A stretch of DNA of 21,075 nt from positions 1-21,075 of the forward strand of contig CAYYMX010000016.1 of assembly GCA_964473045.1 (NCBI GenBank). The letters run 5' to 3'. Source of the DNA: CAYYMX01 sp964473045. Its GTDB lineage: Bacteria > Pseudomonadota > Alphaproteobacteria > Methylaequorales > Methylaequoraceae. A model generated the notes under the pieces. It did no database searches. It was not told where the DNA came from and saw nothing but the letters and a program-made list of their open reading frames with translations. Positions 1 to 7,259 of the stretch are shown one piece after another (the first letter of the stretch is position 1; every line of letters starts with the position of its first letter). The translations under genes were made by a program, and so were the position numbers.

Positions 1-93
1 GCTCTTTTTAAAAAATGTTTTACTTTGTGCATTCAAAGACACATGAAGACAAAAAAAAATCAAAAAAAGTACTATTGAATTAATTTTTTTCAA
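1..93 (-). CDS. Partial secreted protein, N-terminus only
   Basis: A minus-strand frame opens with TTG at 93 and runs off the window at base 1, giving 31 residues. They look like a Sec signal peptide: a Lys-Lys start (MKKIN), a hydrophobic core (IVLFLIFFCLHVSL), then a likely signal peptidase I site after LNA, followed by QSKTFFKKS. The start overlaps the 3' end of the upstream 44-aa gene by 14 nt, which suggests translational coupling. The protein is probably periplasmic or outer-membrane; its family cannot be told from this fragment. The TTG start and shortness are the main doubts. Confidence 0.42.
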   Translation of the reverse strand, partial: MKKINSIVLFLIFFCLHVSLNAQSKTFFKKS

Positions 94-214
94 TTTTATA
101 TTCACTTTCAATTAGTTTTGGAGTTACAACAAAATCTGTTGTACCCAAATAAACAAAAAACAAAACAAAAAGAACAATTAAAACAATAAGTATTTTAAGT
201 ATCAATTTATTCAT
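80..214 (-). CDS. Small single-pass membrane protein, 44 aa
   Basis: ATG at 214 to TAA at 80-82. Residues 4-23 are an uninterrupted hydrophobic segment, followed by a short polar tail (GTTDFVVTPKLIESEYKIEK). The layout is a membrane anchor plus a short motif near T-D-x-x-V-T-P. From memory it resembles short alphaproteobacterial proteins with a WDIPAPT-like motif after one transmembrane helix, but this is not verified. It is transcribed away from aroK, with 79 nt between the two starts, and overlaps the start of the secreted protein downstream. It is short, but its composition is unlike random AT-rich translation and the downstream overlap is gene-like. No function is proposed. Confidence 0.45.
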   Translation of the reverse strand: MNKLILKILIVLIVLFVLFFVYLGTTDFVVTPKLIESEYKIEKN

Positions 215-293
215 GATTTAATAATCCTTTTATTGTAAAATAGTGAGTTATGTTAAATATATATCAATATTTAGTTAATTTATAAATTTTTAA

Positions 294-827
294 ATGATTT
301 TTATTAAAAAAATCATTGTCTTGATAGGTATGACTGGGGTAGGAAAGACAACTGTTGGAAAGGTTTTATCTAGCTAATTAAAAAAGGAATTTTGGGATTC
401 AGACCATCAGATTGAACTGGCTTCAGGATATAAAATTTCTGATTTTTTTTCAAGATTTGGCGAATCTGAGTTCAGAAAGCTTGAAAAAAAAATTTTTTTT
501 AGGATCATTAATACAAATAGTAAGGCAATTATTTCAACTGGTGCAGGACTATTTTCTGATACAGAGATACTGAATTTAGTATTAAACAAAACTATATGCA
601 TTTTTCTAAACGCAAAAATTAGAACTATTCATGAAAGGTTAAAGAATAATGTTCAAAGTAGACCAAAACTTTCTAAAGGCAATTTATTAAAAAAAATTCA
701 AAGAATGCATAAAAAAAGATTTAAAAATTATAATCTTGCCCATATAAAGATCGATGTAGATGATTTATCTATCCTAGATATAGTGTCAGACATAATCAAT
801 AATTTAAAAGAATATGAAAAACCATAG
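294..827 (+). pseudogene. aroK: Shikimate kinase gene with one in-frame stop codon
   Basis: Starting at ATG 294, the frame reads as a full-length AroK of 177 codons, interrupted only by TAA at 375-377 (codon 28). Before the stop lies the P-loop GMTGVGKTTVG (residues 12-22). After it come SDHQIE (shikimate/Mg site region), the FGESEFRKLE motif, STGAG (usually GGG, here with Ala in the middle) and a lid-type SRPKL. The enzyme phosphorylates shikimate in chorismate synthesis and normally sits directly before aroB. No frameshift is present and no plausible restart follows the stop, so either one substitution recently killed the gene, or the base is an assembly error. The tail overlaps a decayed aroB fragment instead of the intact aroB, which lies 3.5 kb downstream. 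Confidence 0.85.
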
Positions 828-903
828 AAAATTAAGAGAATTAACATACTCACCCATTATTGACATTAAACTGATTGAAAAATTAAATAGAACTCTTACT
901 AAT
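684..903 (+). repeat. Direct repeat, left copy of the aroK-aroB junction
   Basis: This segment covers the last 44 or so codons of aroK plus the first 30 codons of the aroB remnant. It matches 4231-4462. The aroK part aligns without a single gap at a constant offset of 3547 bases, with about 89 of 130 bases identical by hand count. The aroB part needs one 12-base gap. The two copies flank the four-gene insert. Confidence 0.72.
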
Positions 904-930
904 AAGTTTATGAAATCTTGTTTAGGATAA
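814..930 (+). pseudogene. aroB: Decayed 5' fragment of aroB, left copy
   Basis: ATG 814 opens inside the last codons of aroK, exactly as the intact aroB start (4361) sits inside an aroK remnant. The 38-codon frame contains a stretch KLRELTYS...KLIEKLNRTL that aligns without gaps to KLGERSYP...KLIGKLDQIL of the intact AroB: 12 of 25 residues and about 48 of 75 bases are identical by hand count. There is a 4-codon deletion before that stretch. Similarity fades near 903; weak resemblance to the next AroB segment may continue across stops at 928 and 958 up to about 975. It is a truncated, non-functional copy left at the insertion junction. Confidence 0.75.
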
Positions 931-975
931 AATGTATGTTTTATTGAAAATTATTATTGATTAGAAAAAATTGTA

Positions 976-1869
976 ATGATAAAAAAAAACCTGGAACCTA
1001 AAGCTTTTGATGTAAAACTTAAAGAAAAAACCGAAATTATTAAATTTCTGAAAAAAGAGTGGGTTAACTCCAAGGAAAATTTTGGGAATTTGTTTGATTA
1101 TAGGAAAAATATTAGTGATTTAAATTTAGATATACCATTTTATGGTGTATGTTTAAAAAATAATGAAAATAAAATAGTTGGTTATCAAGGGCTTATTTGC
1201 CACAAGAGTCAATTTCATAAAAAATGGATCTTGAACCTTACTACATGGACGGTTAATAAAAACTATCGTCAACATAGTCTAAAAATTCTATATTTTATTC
1301 TAAAAAAGAGTAAGGATAAAATCTTAACAAATTTCAGTGCCAATGAAAGAGTCCAAAAGATTCTTTTTTTTCTCGGGTTCAAAGAAATAGACTCATCAGA
1401 AAAAACATATAAAACATTTCATCTTGCTCATCATAAATTGTTTAACAAATTTTCATTCTCAATTGGGAAAAAAGCAGTTGAAAAATTTACAAACTCTTTT
1501 CACAGAAAAGTTTTAGAAGATCATCTTAATATGGGGTGTTCAATCATTTCTATTAAAATTAAAAAAACTAAATATTTAGGAATAATTATTATCAAAACTG
1601 GGCTTAAAAAAAAGCAAGCTCAAATTATTTATAGTACAAATGAATATTTAATTAGAAAGAAAAAATACTGGATACAACTTTCTCTTATTGTTTTGTTCAA
1701 TCTACAATGTTTAACTATTAATGTAGACAATAGATTATCTCCGTTCATAGTCAAACCTAGCAAAAAAAAAAGAAGAAAGATGTACGCATATGGATTAAAA
1801 AATAAAGATCTTATACCTAGTAGAGCGTACAGTGAGCCAATACATATCTTTGGAAACTTTAAAAACTAG
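976..1869 (+). CDS. GNAT-fold acyltransferase-like protein
   Basis: 297 aa with an N-acetyltransferase (GNAT) appearance. The N-terminus IIKFLKKEW with a later LFDYR matches the 'I..FI...W ... lF.y' opening of GNAT proteins common in surface-polysaccharide loci. Residues about 58-75 (KIVGYQGLICHK) are the central strands. LTTWTVNKNYRQHSLKILYFILK is the motif-A strand/helix, with the usual R-x-x-G-x-G loop degenerated to R-Q-H-S. NFSANERVQKILFFLGFKEI is the closing N...lGF element. The C-terminal half (about 150-297) is unassigned. It is the first gene of the insert and converges on the ACP gene; both stop codons share the CTAG at 1866-1869. I infer that it moves an acyl group, possibly from the neighbouring ACP, to an amine such as an amino sugar. 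Confidence 0.6.
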   Translation: MIKKNLEPKAFDVKLKEKTEIIKFLKKEWVNSKENFGNLFDYRKNISDLNLDIPFYGVCLKNNENKIVGYQGLICHKSQFHKKWILNLTTWTVNKNYRQHSLKILYFILKKSKDKILTNFSANERVQKILFFLGFKEIDSSEKTYKTFHLAHHKLFNKFSFSIGKKAVEKFTNSFHRKVLEDHLNMGCSIISIKIKKTKYLGIIIIKTGLKKKQAQIIYSTNEYLIRKKKYWIQLSLIVLFNLQCLTINVDNRLSPFIVKPSKKKRRKMYAYGLKNKDLIPSRAYSEPIHIFGNFKN

Positions 1870-2105
1870 TTTTGAAAAAGAAATTTTTTTATTTTCTCAA
1901 TAGAAACAAATAATTCAATTTCCTTCAATTTAAATTTGACATTAAACCTTTTCTCAACCGCCAATAAAAAATTAATGTGACCTAGTGAATCCCATTGACG
2001 AATATCATTTATTTTCATCGATAAAAAATCATTTTCACTTACTTTTATTTCAAAAACTTCTTCAAAGATCTCTTTAAGAAGCAATATGTCAGTAGATTTT
2101 GTCAT
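1866..2105 (-). CDS. Acyl carrier protein
   Basis: 79 aa, the usual ACP length, with the phosphopantetheine attachment motif W-DSLGHI; the modified serine is Ser40. Predicted helices flank it (LLKEIFEEVFEI before; INFLLAVEKRF and EKIKKFL after). It is acidic in helix 1 but more lysine-rich than fatty-acid ACPs, and it lacks the DSLD form of housekeeping AcpP, so it is likely a specialised carrier. Its start lies inside the end of the FkbH-like gene (17-nt overlap), implying coupled translation and partnership. The expected role is to hold the three-carbon acyl group loaded by that enzyme. Confidence 0.85.
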   Translation of the reverse strand: MTKSTDILLLKEIFEEVFEIKVSENDFLSMKINDIRQWDSLGHINFLLAVEKRFNVKFKLKEIELFVSIEKIKKFLFQN

Positions 2106-3711
2106 ATTTATTGTTTAATTCTCCCAACTTAACTTTAAAACAAAAGTTTTCATTTAAGTTAATTCTTTTTTTTTCAATGCTCTTTTTAAAAAAATTTAAG
2201 AAAAAATCTTTTAGTAAAATATTTTTATCAGTTCTTAAATGCTCAATAATAATATTTTTTTTTTTAATTAAAAAAAAATTAAAAATATAACCCAAAAACC
2301 AAAATTCAAATTTTCTTCCTAAAATTCTGCAACTTATCAAATAATTCTTTAAAAAAAAATCTTGATTGTTTATTTTTTCTAACATAGCCAAACCAACGGT
2401 ACCATGGTCACCAAATTTATCTTTTATACTTGCAATAAAACCTATTGTTTTATTACTTTTTACAAAATCTTTCATTTCATCAACTGTATATTTTTGAGTT
2501 CTAAAATTAAATTGATTGGTTTTAATTGTCATCTGCGAAGCTCTGTGAATAAATTTATCACTTAGTTTTGCAACCTTAGGTTTAATTCTTAGATCTTTAA
2601 TAAATTTTTTAATATCACTTGAGCTTTCTTTTTCTTTTTTAAAATTTCTTCTGGCCTGGTATTGTTTTGTCTTTTTAGAATCCTCACTAGATTTATTAAA
2701 TTTTATTAGACTGATATTATTGCGAAGCATTGATGGCCATTTTTCAACTTCTTGTGGCACATCTATAACTTGAACCTTAGGTAATTTAAATCTTACTTCT
2801 TCTCTCTCAAGTGGGTTATCATCCCAAAAAACAAAGGAATCTAAATTTAAATTTAGATCTTGTGACAACTCAATTATATTGGAGTATTTATTTTTCCAAT
2901 TAACCTTAAATTCAATAATGTCATTCAATTTCAAGATCATGTTTTGATTCTTCTTAAAGACATTTTGAACATCTTTCAATTCATTCTTGCTACAAATACT
3001 TAGCAATATTCCTCTATTTTTAACTTCTAATACAGTTTTTTGAAAATCAATAAATGCTTGTCCTAATCCGTCTGTACCTAGCTCTAAATTCTTATATCCA
3101 TTTTGACCAACTATTCCTCCCCAAAGTGTATTGTCACAATCAAGAACAAGAACTTTTTTATCATAAGAATCAATTCTATTAAGAAATTCAAAAAGTTTTT
3201 TGGTGTAAATTTCCAACCCAAATAAAGAAAATCTAAATTTAAAAAAATACCAGTTCCTAATATCAAAACATTTTTTTAACCCAAAATAAGAAAATTCTTT
3301 TTGAACATCAAAATAGAATATATTTGGAAAACTATTAGAAAGTTTAAATATTTTTCTTTTAAGACTCAAAATTAATTTTTCTTTTGATTGACTATCTTTT
3401 AAATCATGTAATGGAGACAAAAATTGTGAGTCTAGTATTGTTATAATTAAGCGGCAATTATTATTTTCTAAAAAACTTTCAACTAGTTTAAAAATATTTG
3501 AAAAAAAAGAATTCGTGGAAGTGTTAGATTTATTCAACAAATCATCATAGAAAATAAGTAAAACTAAAAAGTCTAATTTAACTTTTTTTTTTGTTAAAAA
3601 AGAAAAATCAAAATAATTACCAAATTCAATCTCAAAATTTTTATTTTTCCAAAGTTTATTTTTATCGAGCAAGTAGCTGGTTGATAAAAAAAAAATTTTT
3701 TTTGATAGCAT
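2089..3711 (-). CDS. FkbH-like HAD-IIIC protein (acyl-ACP loading)
   Basis: 540 aa from ATG 3711 (an in-frame TTG lies one codon upstream at 3714). The N-terminal 180 residues are an unassigned alpha/beta region. The HAD domain begins with VLVLDCDNTLWGG (about 188-200, both aspartates of D-x-D present), followed by SKNE and WDDNPLEREEVR, all typical of FkbH/HAD-IIIC. The C-terminal portion has KTNQFNFRTQKYT, FGDHGTVGLAML and SCRILGRKFEFWFLGYI, the GNAT-like tail seen in long FkbH homologues. Characterised FkbH-type enzymes convert 1,3-bisphosphoglycerate to glyceryl-S-ACP; that activity here is inferred. The gene runs directly into its ACP. In polysaccharide loci, such pairs are thought to supply short hydroxyacyl groups for sugar modification. 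Confidence 0.85.
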   Translation of the reverse strand: MLSKKIFFLSTSYLLDKNKLWKNKNFEIEFGNYFDFSFLTKKKVKLDFLVLLIFYDDLLNKSNTSTNSFFSNIFKLVESFLENNNCRLIITILDSQFLSPLHDLKDSQSKEKLILSLKRKIFKLSNSFPNIFYFDVQKEFSYFGLKKCFDIRNWYFFKFRFSLFGLEIYTKKLFEFLNRIDSYDKKVLVLDCDNTLWGGIVGQNGYKNLELGTDGLGQAFIDFQKTVLEVKNRGILLSICSKNELKDVQNVFKKNQNMILKLNDIIEFKVNWKNKYSNIIELSQDLNLNLDSFVFWDDNPLEREEVRFKLPKVQVIDVPQEVEKWPSMLRNNISLIKFNKSSEDSKKTKQYQARRNFKKEKESSSDIKKFIKDLRIKPKVAKLSDKFIHRASQMTIKTNQFNFRTQKYTVDEMKDFVKSNKTIGFIASIKDKFGDHGTVGLAMLEKINNQDFFLKNYLISCRILGRKFEFWFLGYIFNFFLIKKKNIIIEHLRTDKNILLKDFFLNFFKKSIEKKRINLNENFCFKVKLGELNNKYDKIY

Positions 3712-3782
3712 CAACTTTATTATTTTGTGGTAAAATTAAATGAAATGTTAAAGTATAAAAGTTTTATTTTCAATATCTTATT

Positions 3783-4181
3783 ATGAGGTTTGACCATATT
3801 GGCATTTTTGTTTCGGATCTTCAATATGGTCTTGAACATCTTTCAAGTTTGATTGGAGTTAAAAATCATTCTAAAGTCTTTTCTGATTCAAATCACCATG
3901 TAAAAGTTCAATTTTTGTATGATAGCAACAATGTTTGTTATGAAATTGTTGCTCCACATGGATTAAAGAATCCTGTAGATGGTCTTCTCAAATCAAGAAA
4001 AAACCTTTTGAACCATATTGCTTATAAAGTTACAAACATAGAAGAGACTATTGCAAATTTCAAAAGAAATAATTGTTTGCAAATTTCCACCTTAATGCCA
4101 TCTGTGGCATTTAATGGAGCTCCAGTGACTTTTTTTTTATCTCCTTTAGGATTTGTAATTGAATTAATTTCGGAAAATTAA
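3783..4181 (+). CDS. VOC (glyoxalase/epimerase-fold) metalloprotein
   Basis: 132 aa with the paired beta-alpha-beta-beta-beta modules of the vicinal oxygen chelate fold. The four expected metal ligands are visible: His5 (FDHIG), Glu54 (CYEIV), His78 (LNHIAY) and Glu127 (FVIEL). The spacing resembles glyoxalase I and methylmalonyl-CoA epimerase, but the remaining sequence (VDGLLK...NHIAYKV, PSVAFNGAPV) recalls VOC proteins found with FkbH/ACP genes in surface-glycan clusters; this is from memory and unverified. It is divergent from fkbH with 71 nt between starts; a TATAAA at 3754-3759 could serve as a -10. It could epimerise or isomerise the ACP- or CoA-bound acyl unit. It is the last gene before the second aroK-aroB junction. 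Confidence 0.75.
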   Translation: MRFDHIGIFVSDLQYGLEHLSSLIGVKNHSKVFSDSNHHVKVQFLYDSNNVCYEIVAPHGLKNPVDGLLKSRKNLLNHIAYKVTNIEETIANFKRNNCLQISTLMPSVAFNGAPVTFFLSPLGFVIELISEN

Positions 4182-4230
4182 ATCTTTGAATCGATAAATT
4201 AAATTTGTGAGTTTAAATTTGTATATTTAG

Positions 4231-4377
4231 TTAGTTAAAAAATCTTCAAAAATGCATAAAAAAAGAATTACAAAACATAATTTCACCTACATAAATATTA
4301 GTGTATAAGGTTTATCTGTAAAAAATATTGTATCCAGTATTATCAACAATCCACAGAAATATGAAAAGCAACAATAA
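4231..4377 (+). pseudogene. aroK: Decayed 3' fragment of aroK, right copy
   Basis: Read in one frame this gives LVKKSSKMHKKR, then ISV, a TAA (4309-4311), LSV, then IVSSIINNPQKYEKQQ and stop. It aligns codon for codon with the end of the aroK at 294-827 (LLKKIQRMHKKR ... IVSDIINNLKEYEKP). By hand count 89 of 130 bases are identical with no gap, far above what AT-rich sequence gives by chance. Upstream of 4231 the match is lost. As in the left copy, the aroB start codon lies inside the fragment's final codons. It has no start and carries an internal stop, so it is a relic. Confidence 0.75.
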
Positions 4378-4462
4378 AATACTTGTTAAATTAGGTGAAA
4401 GGTCTTACCCAATCTTAATTGGGACTAAACTAATAGGGAAGTTAGATCAAATTTTGAATAAT
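4231..4462 (+). repeat. Direct repeat, right copy of the aroK-aroB junction
   Basis: Partner of 684-903. It consists of the aroK 3' relic followed by the first 34 codons of the intact aroB. The aroK halves are about 68% identical and the alignable aroB stretch about 64% identical by hand count, so the duplication is old or joined two already diverged alleles. Confidence 0.7.
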
Positions 4463-5470
4463 TTTATAGGATTCACTAAAGTAGTTATTGTGTCAGATCA
4501 AATAGTTTCAAAGTTTCATTTAAATGATTTATGCAAATCTTTTTCTAAGAAAAATGTCCAATTTAAAAAAATTATTTTACCTAATGGTGAAAAAGTTAAA
4601 AGTTTTTTTTTTTTAGAAAAACTTCTAGAAAAAATCCTAGCTTTAAATATTGATAGAAATACATTACTAATTTGTCTTGGAGGTGGGGCAATTGGAGATT
4701 TAGTTGGTTTGTGTTCAAGTTTATTGTTACGTGGAGTAAAATTGGTACAGATTCCAACTAGCCTTTTATCTCAAGTTGATAGTTCAGTAGGAGGTAAAAC
4801 AGCAATAAATTCAAAATATGGTAAAAATCTATTAGGTACATTTAAACAACCTATTGCAGTAATTATCTCTGTTGATACACTTAATACTCTTGATTTAAGA
4901 CAAATAAAGTCTGGGTATGCTGAAATTCTAAAATACTCTATTATTGAAGATAAGAGTTTTTTTCTCTGGTTAAAAAGTAATGGAAAAAAAGTAATCTCAC
5001 TTAATTACGACTCTTGTATTTACGCAATTAAAAAGAGTTGTTCTATAAAGGCCAAAATTGTTTCTAATGATGAGAAAGAAAAGGGTATAAGAGAAATTCT
5101 AAATTTTGGACACACATTTGGACATGCAATTGAATCGATAACAAATTATTCAAAAAAAATAAACCATGGTGAAGCAATCTATCTAGGAATGTTCTTAGCA
5201 TTGAAATTTTCAAACTATTTGGGTTTATGTAGTAAAAATCTTACTAATGAATTTGTTCTACATATGGAAGCATTAGAATTATCTTACAAAATATCGGACT
5301 ATAAAATTGGTATTACCGCAGAAAAGTTTCTTAAACATTTAAAATTTGATAAAAAAATAATAAGCAATAAATTGAAATTTATTCTACTAAAAGATTTTGG
5401 AAACCCCACAAGTTACATTTTAGAAGATGAGAAAATTCTTTTAAAATTTTTAAAAAAGGAATTAAACTAG
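4361..5470 (+). CDS. aroB: 3-dehydroquinate synthase
   Basis: 369 aa from ATG 4361. A TTG at 4328 would add 11 residues, but these come from the aroK relic, so the ATG is preferred. The enzyme makes 3-dehydroquinate from DAHP using NAD and a divalent metal, step two of the shikimate pathway. Visible motifs are LGGGAIGDLVG (NAD binding), PTSLLSQVDSSVGGKTAIN, a metal-ligand Glu188 in SGYAEILKY, and His251/His255 in GHTFGHAIES plus His269 in NHGEA. The length fits the family. It is intact and is followed after 6 nt by the CorC-like gene. Its normal partner aroK is separated from it by the insert and carries a stop. Confidence 0.97.
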   Translation: MKSNNKILVKLGERSYPILIGTKLIGKLDQILNNFIGFTKVVIVSDQIVSKFHLNDLCKSFSKKNVQFKKIILPNGEKVKSFFFLEKLLEKILALNIDRNTLLICLGGGAIGDLVGLCSSLLLRGVKLVQIPTSLLSQVDSSVGGKTAINSKYGKNLLGTFKQPIAVIISVDTLNTLDLRQIKSGYAEILKYSIIEDKSFFLWLKSNGKKVISLNYDSCIYAIKKSCSIKAKIVSNDEKEKGIREILNFGHTFGHAIESITNYSKKINHGEAIYLGMFLALKFSNYLGLCSKNLTNEFVLHMEALELSYKISDYKIGITAEKFLKHLKFDKKIISNKLKFILLKDFGNPTSYILEDEKILLKFLKKELN

Positions 5471-5476
5471 TTTTTG

Positions 5477-6754
5477 ATGGAATTATCACTTTCAATACTG
5501 TTAGGATCAATTGTTGGCTTGGTTATTCTTTCGGCTTTTTTTTCTGGTTCAGAAACTTCTCTAACATCAGCTTCCAAACCAAGAATCCACACTTTAGCTC
5601 GTTCTGGAAAAAAAAATGCAAAAATTTTTGAAAAAATATTCAAGGATAAAGAAAAGTTGATTTGTACAATTTTATTTGCAAATAATTTAGTTAATGTTCT
5701 AGCTTCAGCTATAGCAACAAAAATTCTTATTGAAATAACAGAAACTGAAGGAGTTTTTTATGCAACAATTATTATGACACTAATGATTCTAATTTTTGGC
5801 GAATTAATTCCAAAAACATTGGCTTTGTCTAAAGCTGATCAAATTGCACTAAAAGTTTCTCCTATAATAAGAGTGTTAATGGTTTTATTCTATCCTTTAA
5901 CTTCAACTCTCAACTCTTTAGTTTCAATAATTCTTAAAATTTTTGGTATTAAAAATAATCCAGAAAGTAAAGAAGAAATAATAGAAGAAAGAGAAGAAGA
6001 ATTGAGAGGTGTAATAGACCTCCATGGAAAAGATACCTCAAAAGATGAAAAAAACATGCTAAAATCAATTTTGGATCTTGATGAAATTACAGTCGGATCA
6101 ATTATGATCCCAAGAAAAGATATTTTCAGTATTCCATCAACAATAAGTTTTAATTCACTAATTCACAATCTAAAAAAATCTCCACACTCTAGGGTACCTG
6201 TTTGGGAAAAGAATCCAGAAAATATAGTTGGGGTATTTCATGTAAGAAAATTAATTGAACTAGAAAAACCAAATAGGACAGAATTTGAAATCAAAACTCT
6301 TTGTCAAAAGCCATGGTTTATTCCAGAATCAACAAAGTTAGACAACCAACTCATGGCGTTTAAAAAGAGAAAAGAACATTTCTCAATTGTGGTTGATGAA
6401 TACGGGGAGTTTTTAGGGATAGTTACATTGGAAGACATTATTGAAGAAATAGTAGGTGATATTGATGATGAACTTGATGTTCTTAAAGTTTCTCAAAAAA
6501 TAAAAGGAGTTAAATCAATCTCATCTTTGAATTACCTTGTTAAAGGAACTGTGAATATCAGAGACCTTAATAGAGACCTTAATCTTAATATACCAACATC
6601 AAATGCATCAACAATTGCTGGACTGATTCTTTATGAAAGTAGAACCATACCAAAGGTTGGACAAGTTTTTGCTTTTTTTAACTTAAAATTTGAGATTCTT
6701 GCCAAAAAAAATAATCAAATCACACTTCTAAAACTTAGTAAAAAAAAAAACTAA
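5477..6754 (+). CDS. CorC/CNNM-type membrane protein with CBS pair
   Basis: 425 aa from ATG 5477 (TTG 5474 is one codon upstream). Order of domains: a DUF21/CNNM transmembrane region with about four hydrophobic helices (roughly 3-150; FFSGSETSLTSA is the family signature), an acidic linker rich in Glu (about 163-185), a CBS pair (about 195-320, with IMIPRKDIFSI and FSIVVDEYGEFLGIVTLEDIIEEIVGDI), and a C-terminal CorC_HlyC transporter-associated domain. Members are linked to Mg2+/Co2+ efflux or Mg homeostasis; the old name haemolysin C is misleading. It follows aroB closely and is likely co-transcribed. The aroK-aroB-corC order is common in alphaproteobacteria. Confidence 0.92.
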   Translation: MELSLSILLGSIVGLVILSAFFSGSETSLTSASKPRIHTLARSGKKNAKIFEKIFKDKEKLICTILFANNLVNVLASAIATKILIEITETEGVFYATIIMTLMILIFGELIPKTLALSKADQIALKVSPIIRVLMVLFYPLTSTLNSLVSIILKIFGIKNNPESKEEIIEEREEELRGVIDLHGKDTSKDEKNMLKSILDLDEITVGSIMIPRKDIFSIPSTISFNSLIHNLKKSPHSRVPVWEKNPENIVGVFHVRKLIELEKPNRTEFEIKTLCQKPWFIPESTKLDNQLMAFKKRKEHFSIVVDEYGEFLGIVTLEDIIEEIVGDIDDELDVLKVSQKIKGVKSISSLNYLVKGTVNIRDLNRDLNLNIPTSNASTIAGLILYESRTIPKVGQVFAFFNLKFEILAKKNNQITLLKLSKKKN

Positions 6755-6774
6755 AAATTTAAATAAAAAAGTAC

Positions 6775-6792
6775 TATAATAATCAGGGGAGG
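6775..6792 (+). promoter_or_regulatory. -10-like box and strong Shine-Dalgarno for the CBS gene
   Basis: TATAAT at 6775-6780 is a perfect -10 hexamer, but no convincing -35 is found 16-18 nt upstream. GGGGAGG at 6786-6792 is the strongest Shine-Dalgarno I saw in the window. It sits 8 nt before TTG 6801, which fixes that rare start. If the -10 is used, the leader would be very short, so the hexamer may be chance. Confidence 0.45.
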
Positions 6793-6800
6793 AAAAATTT

Positions 6801-7253
6801 TTGATTATAGAGGATTTACTACATAAAGTTTTAAATAATCAGAAACTAGTGATAATTGAAGAAAAAACCACAATATTTGAAGCGGCATCGACTATGCAAA
6901 AGAATAGATGTGGTGCATTGCTAGTTTGTAAAAAAAAGAAAACAAACTCATTAGTTGGTATTATAACAGAAAGAGATCTTGCATTCAGGGTAATCCCAAA
7001 GAGTTTAGATCCAAAGCAAACATTGGTGGGAGAAATCATGACAAAAAATGTTGATACCATTTCACCAAACAAAACAACTACTGATGCAATACATATTATG
7101 AAGTCAAAAGGCTTTCGGCATTTACCTGTTGTAGAAAATAAGAATGTTGTTGGTATTTTATCTATGAGAGATTTATACGACTATGCTCATAATCAACTGC
7201 AAGATTCTTTAAAGAAACACCAGGAGTTTATGTTTGGAACAGGTTACGGGTAA
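6801..7253 (+). CDS. CBS-domain pair protein
   Basis: 150 aa starting at TTG, chosen because of the strong ribosome-binding site 8 nt upstream. The protein is almost entirely two CBS motifs: about 8-68 (TIFEAASTMQKNRCGALLVC...LVGIITERDLAFRV) and about 76-132 (VGEIMTKNVDTISPNKTTTDAIHIMKSKGFRHLPVVENKNVVGILSMRDL), with a short C-terminal helix. Such stand-alone pairs bind adenosine nucleotides and sense energy state; no partner is evident. It lies 46 nt after the CorC-like gene and converges on bolA with 6 nt between stop codons. Confidence 0.88.
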   Translation: MIIEDLLHKVLNNQKLVIIEEKTTIFEAASTMQKNRCGALLVCKKKKTNSLVGIITERDLAFRVIPKSLDPKQTLVGEIMTKNVDTISPNKTTTDAIHIMKSKGFRHLPVVENKNVVGILSMRDLYDYAHNQLQDSLKKHQEFMFGTGYG

Positions 7254-7259
7254 AGTTAC

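Noticed and set aside
407..601. 64-codon open frame on the minus strand
   Set aside because: It lies antisense to the aroK reading frame, which has clear family motifs; this is a shadow of that gene.
1862..1873. Palindrome as an intrinsic terminator
   Set aside because: It has no loop and no GC stem; it is just the shared stop region.
3783..4181. VOC protein as the methylmalonyl-CoA epimerase partner of the mutase
   Set aside because: It has the four-ligand VOC set, but it lies in the insert beside FkbH/ACP, 8 kb from the mutase, and its sequence recalls glycan-locus VOC proteins. The epimerase role is possible but not preferred.
4328..4360. Upstream TTG start extending AroB by 11 residues
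   Set aside because: The added codons align with the aroK 3' relic, and ATG 4361 matches the start position in the other junction copy.
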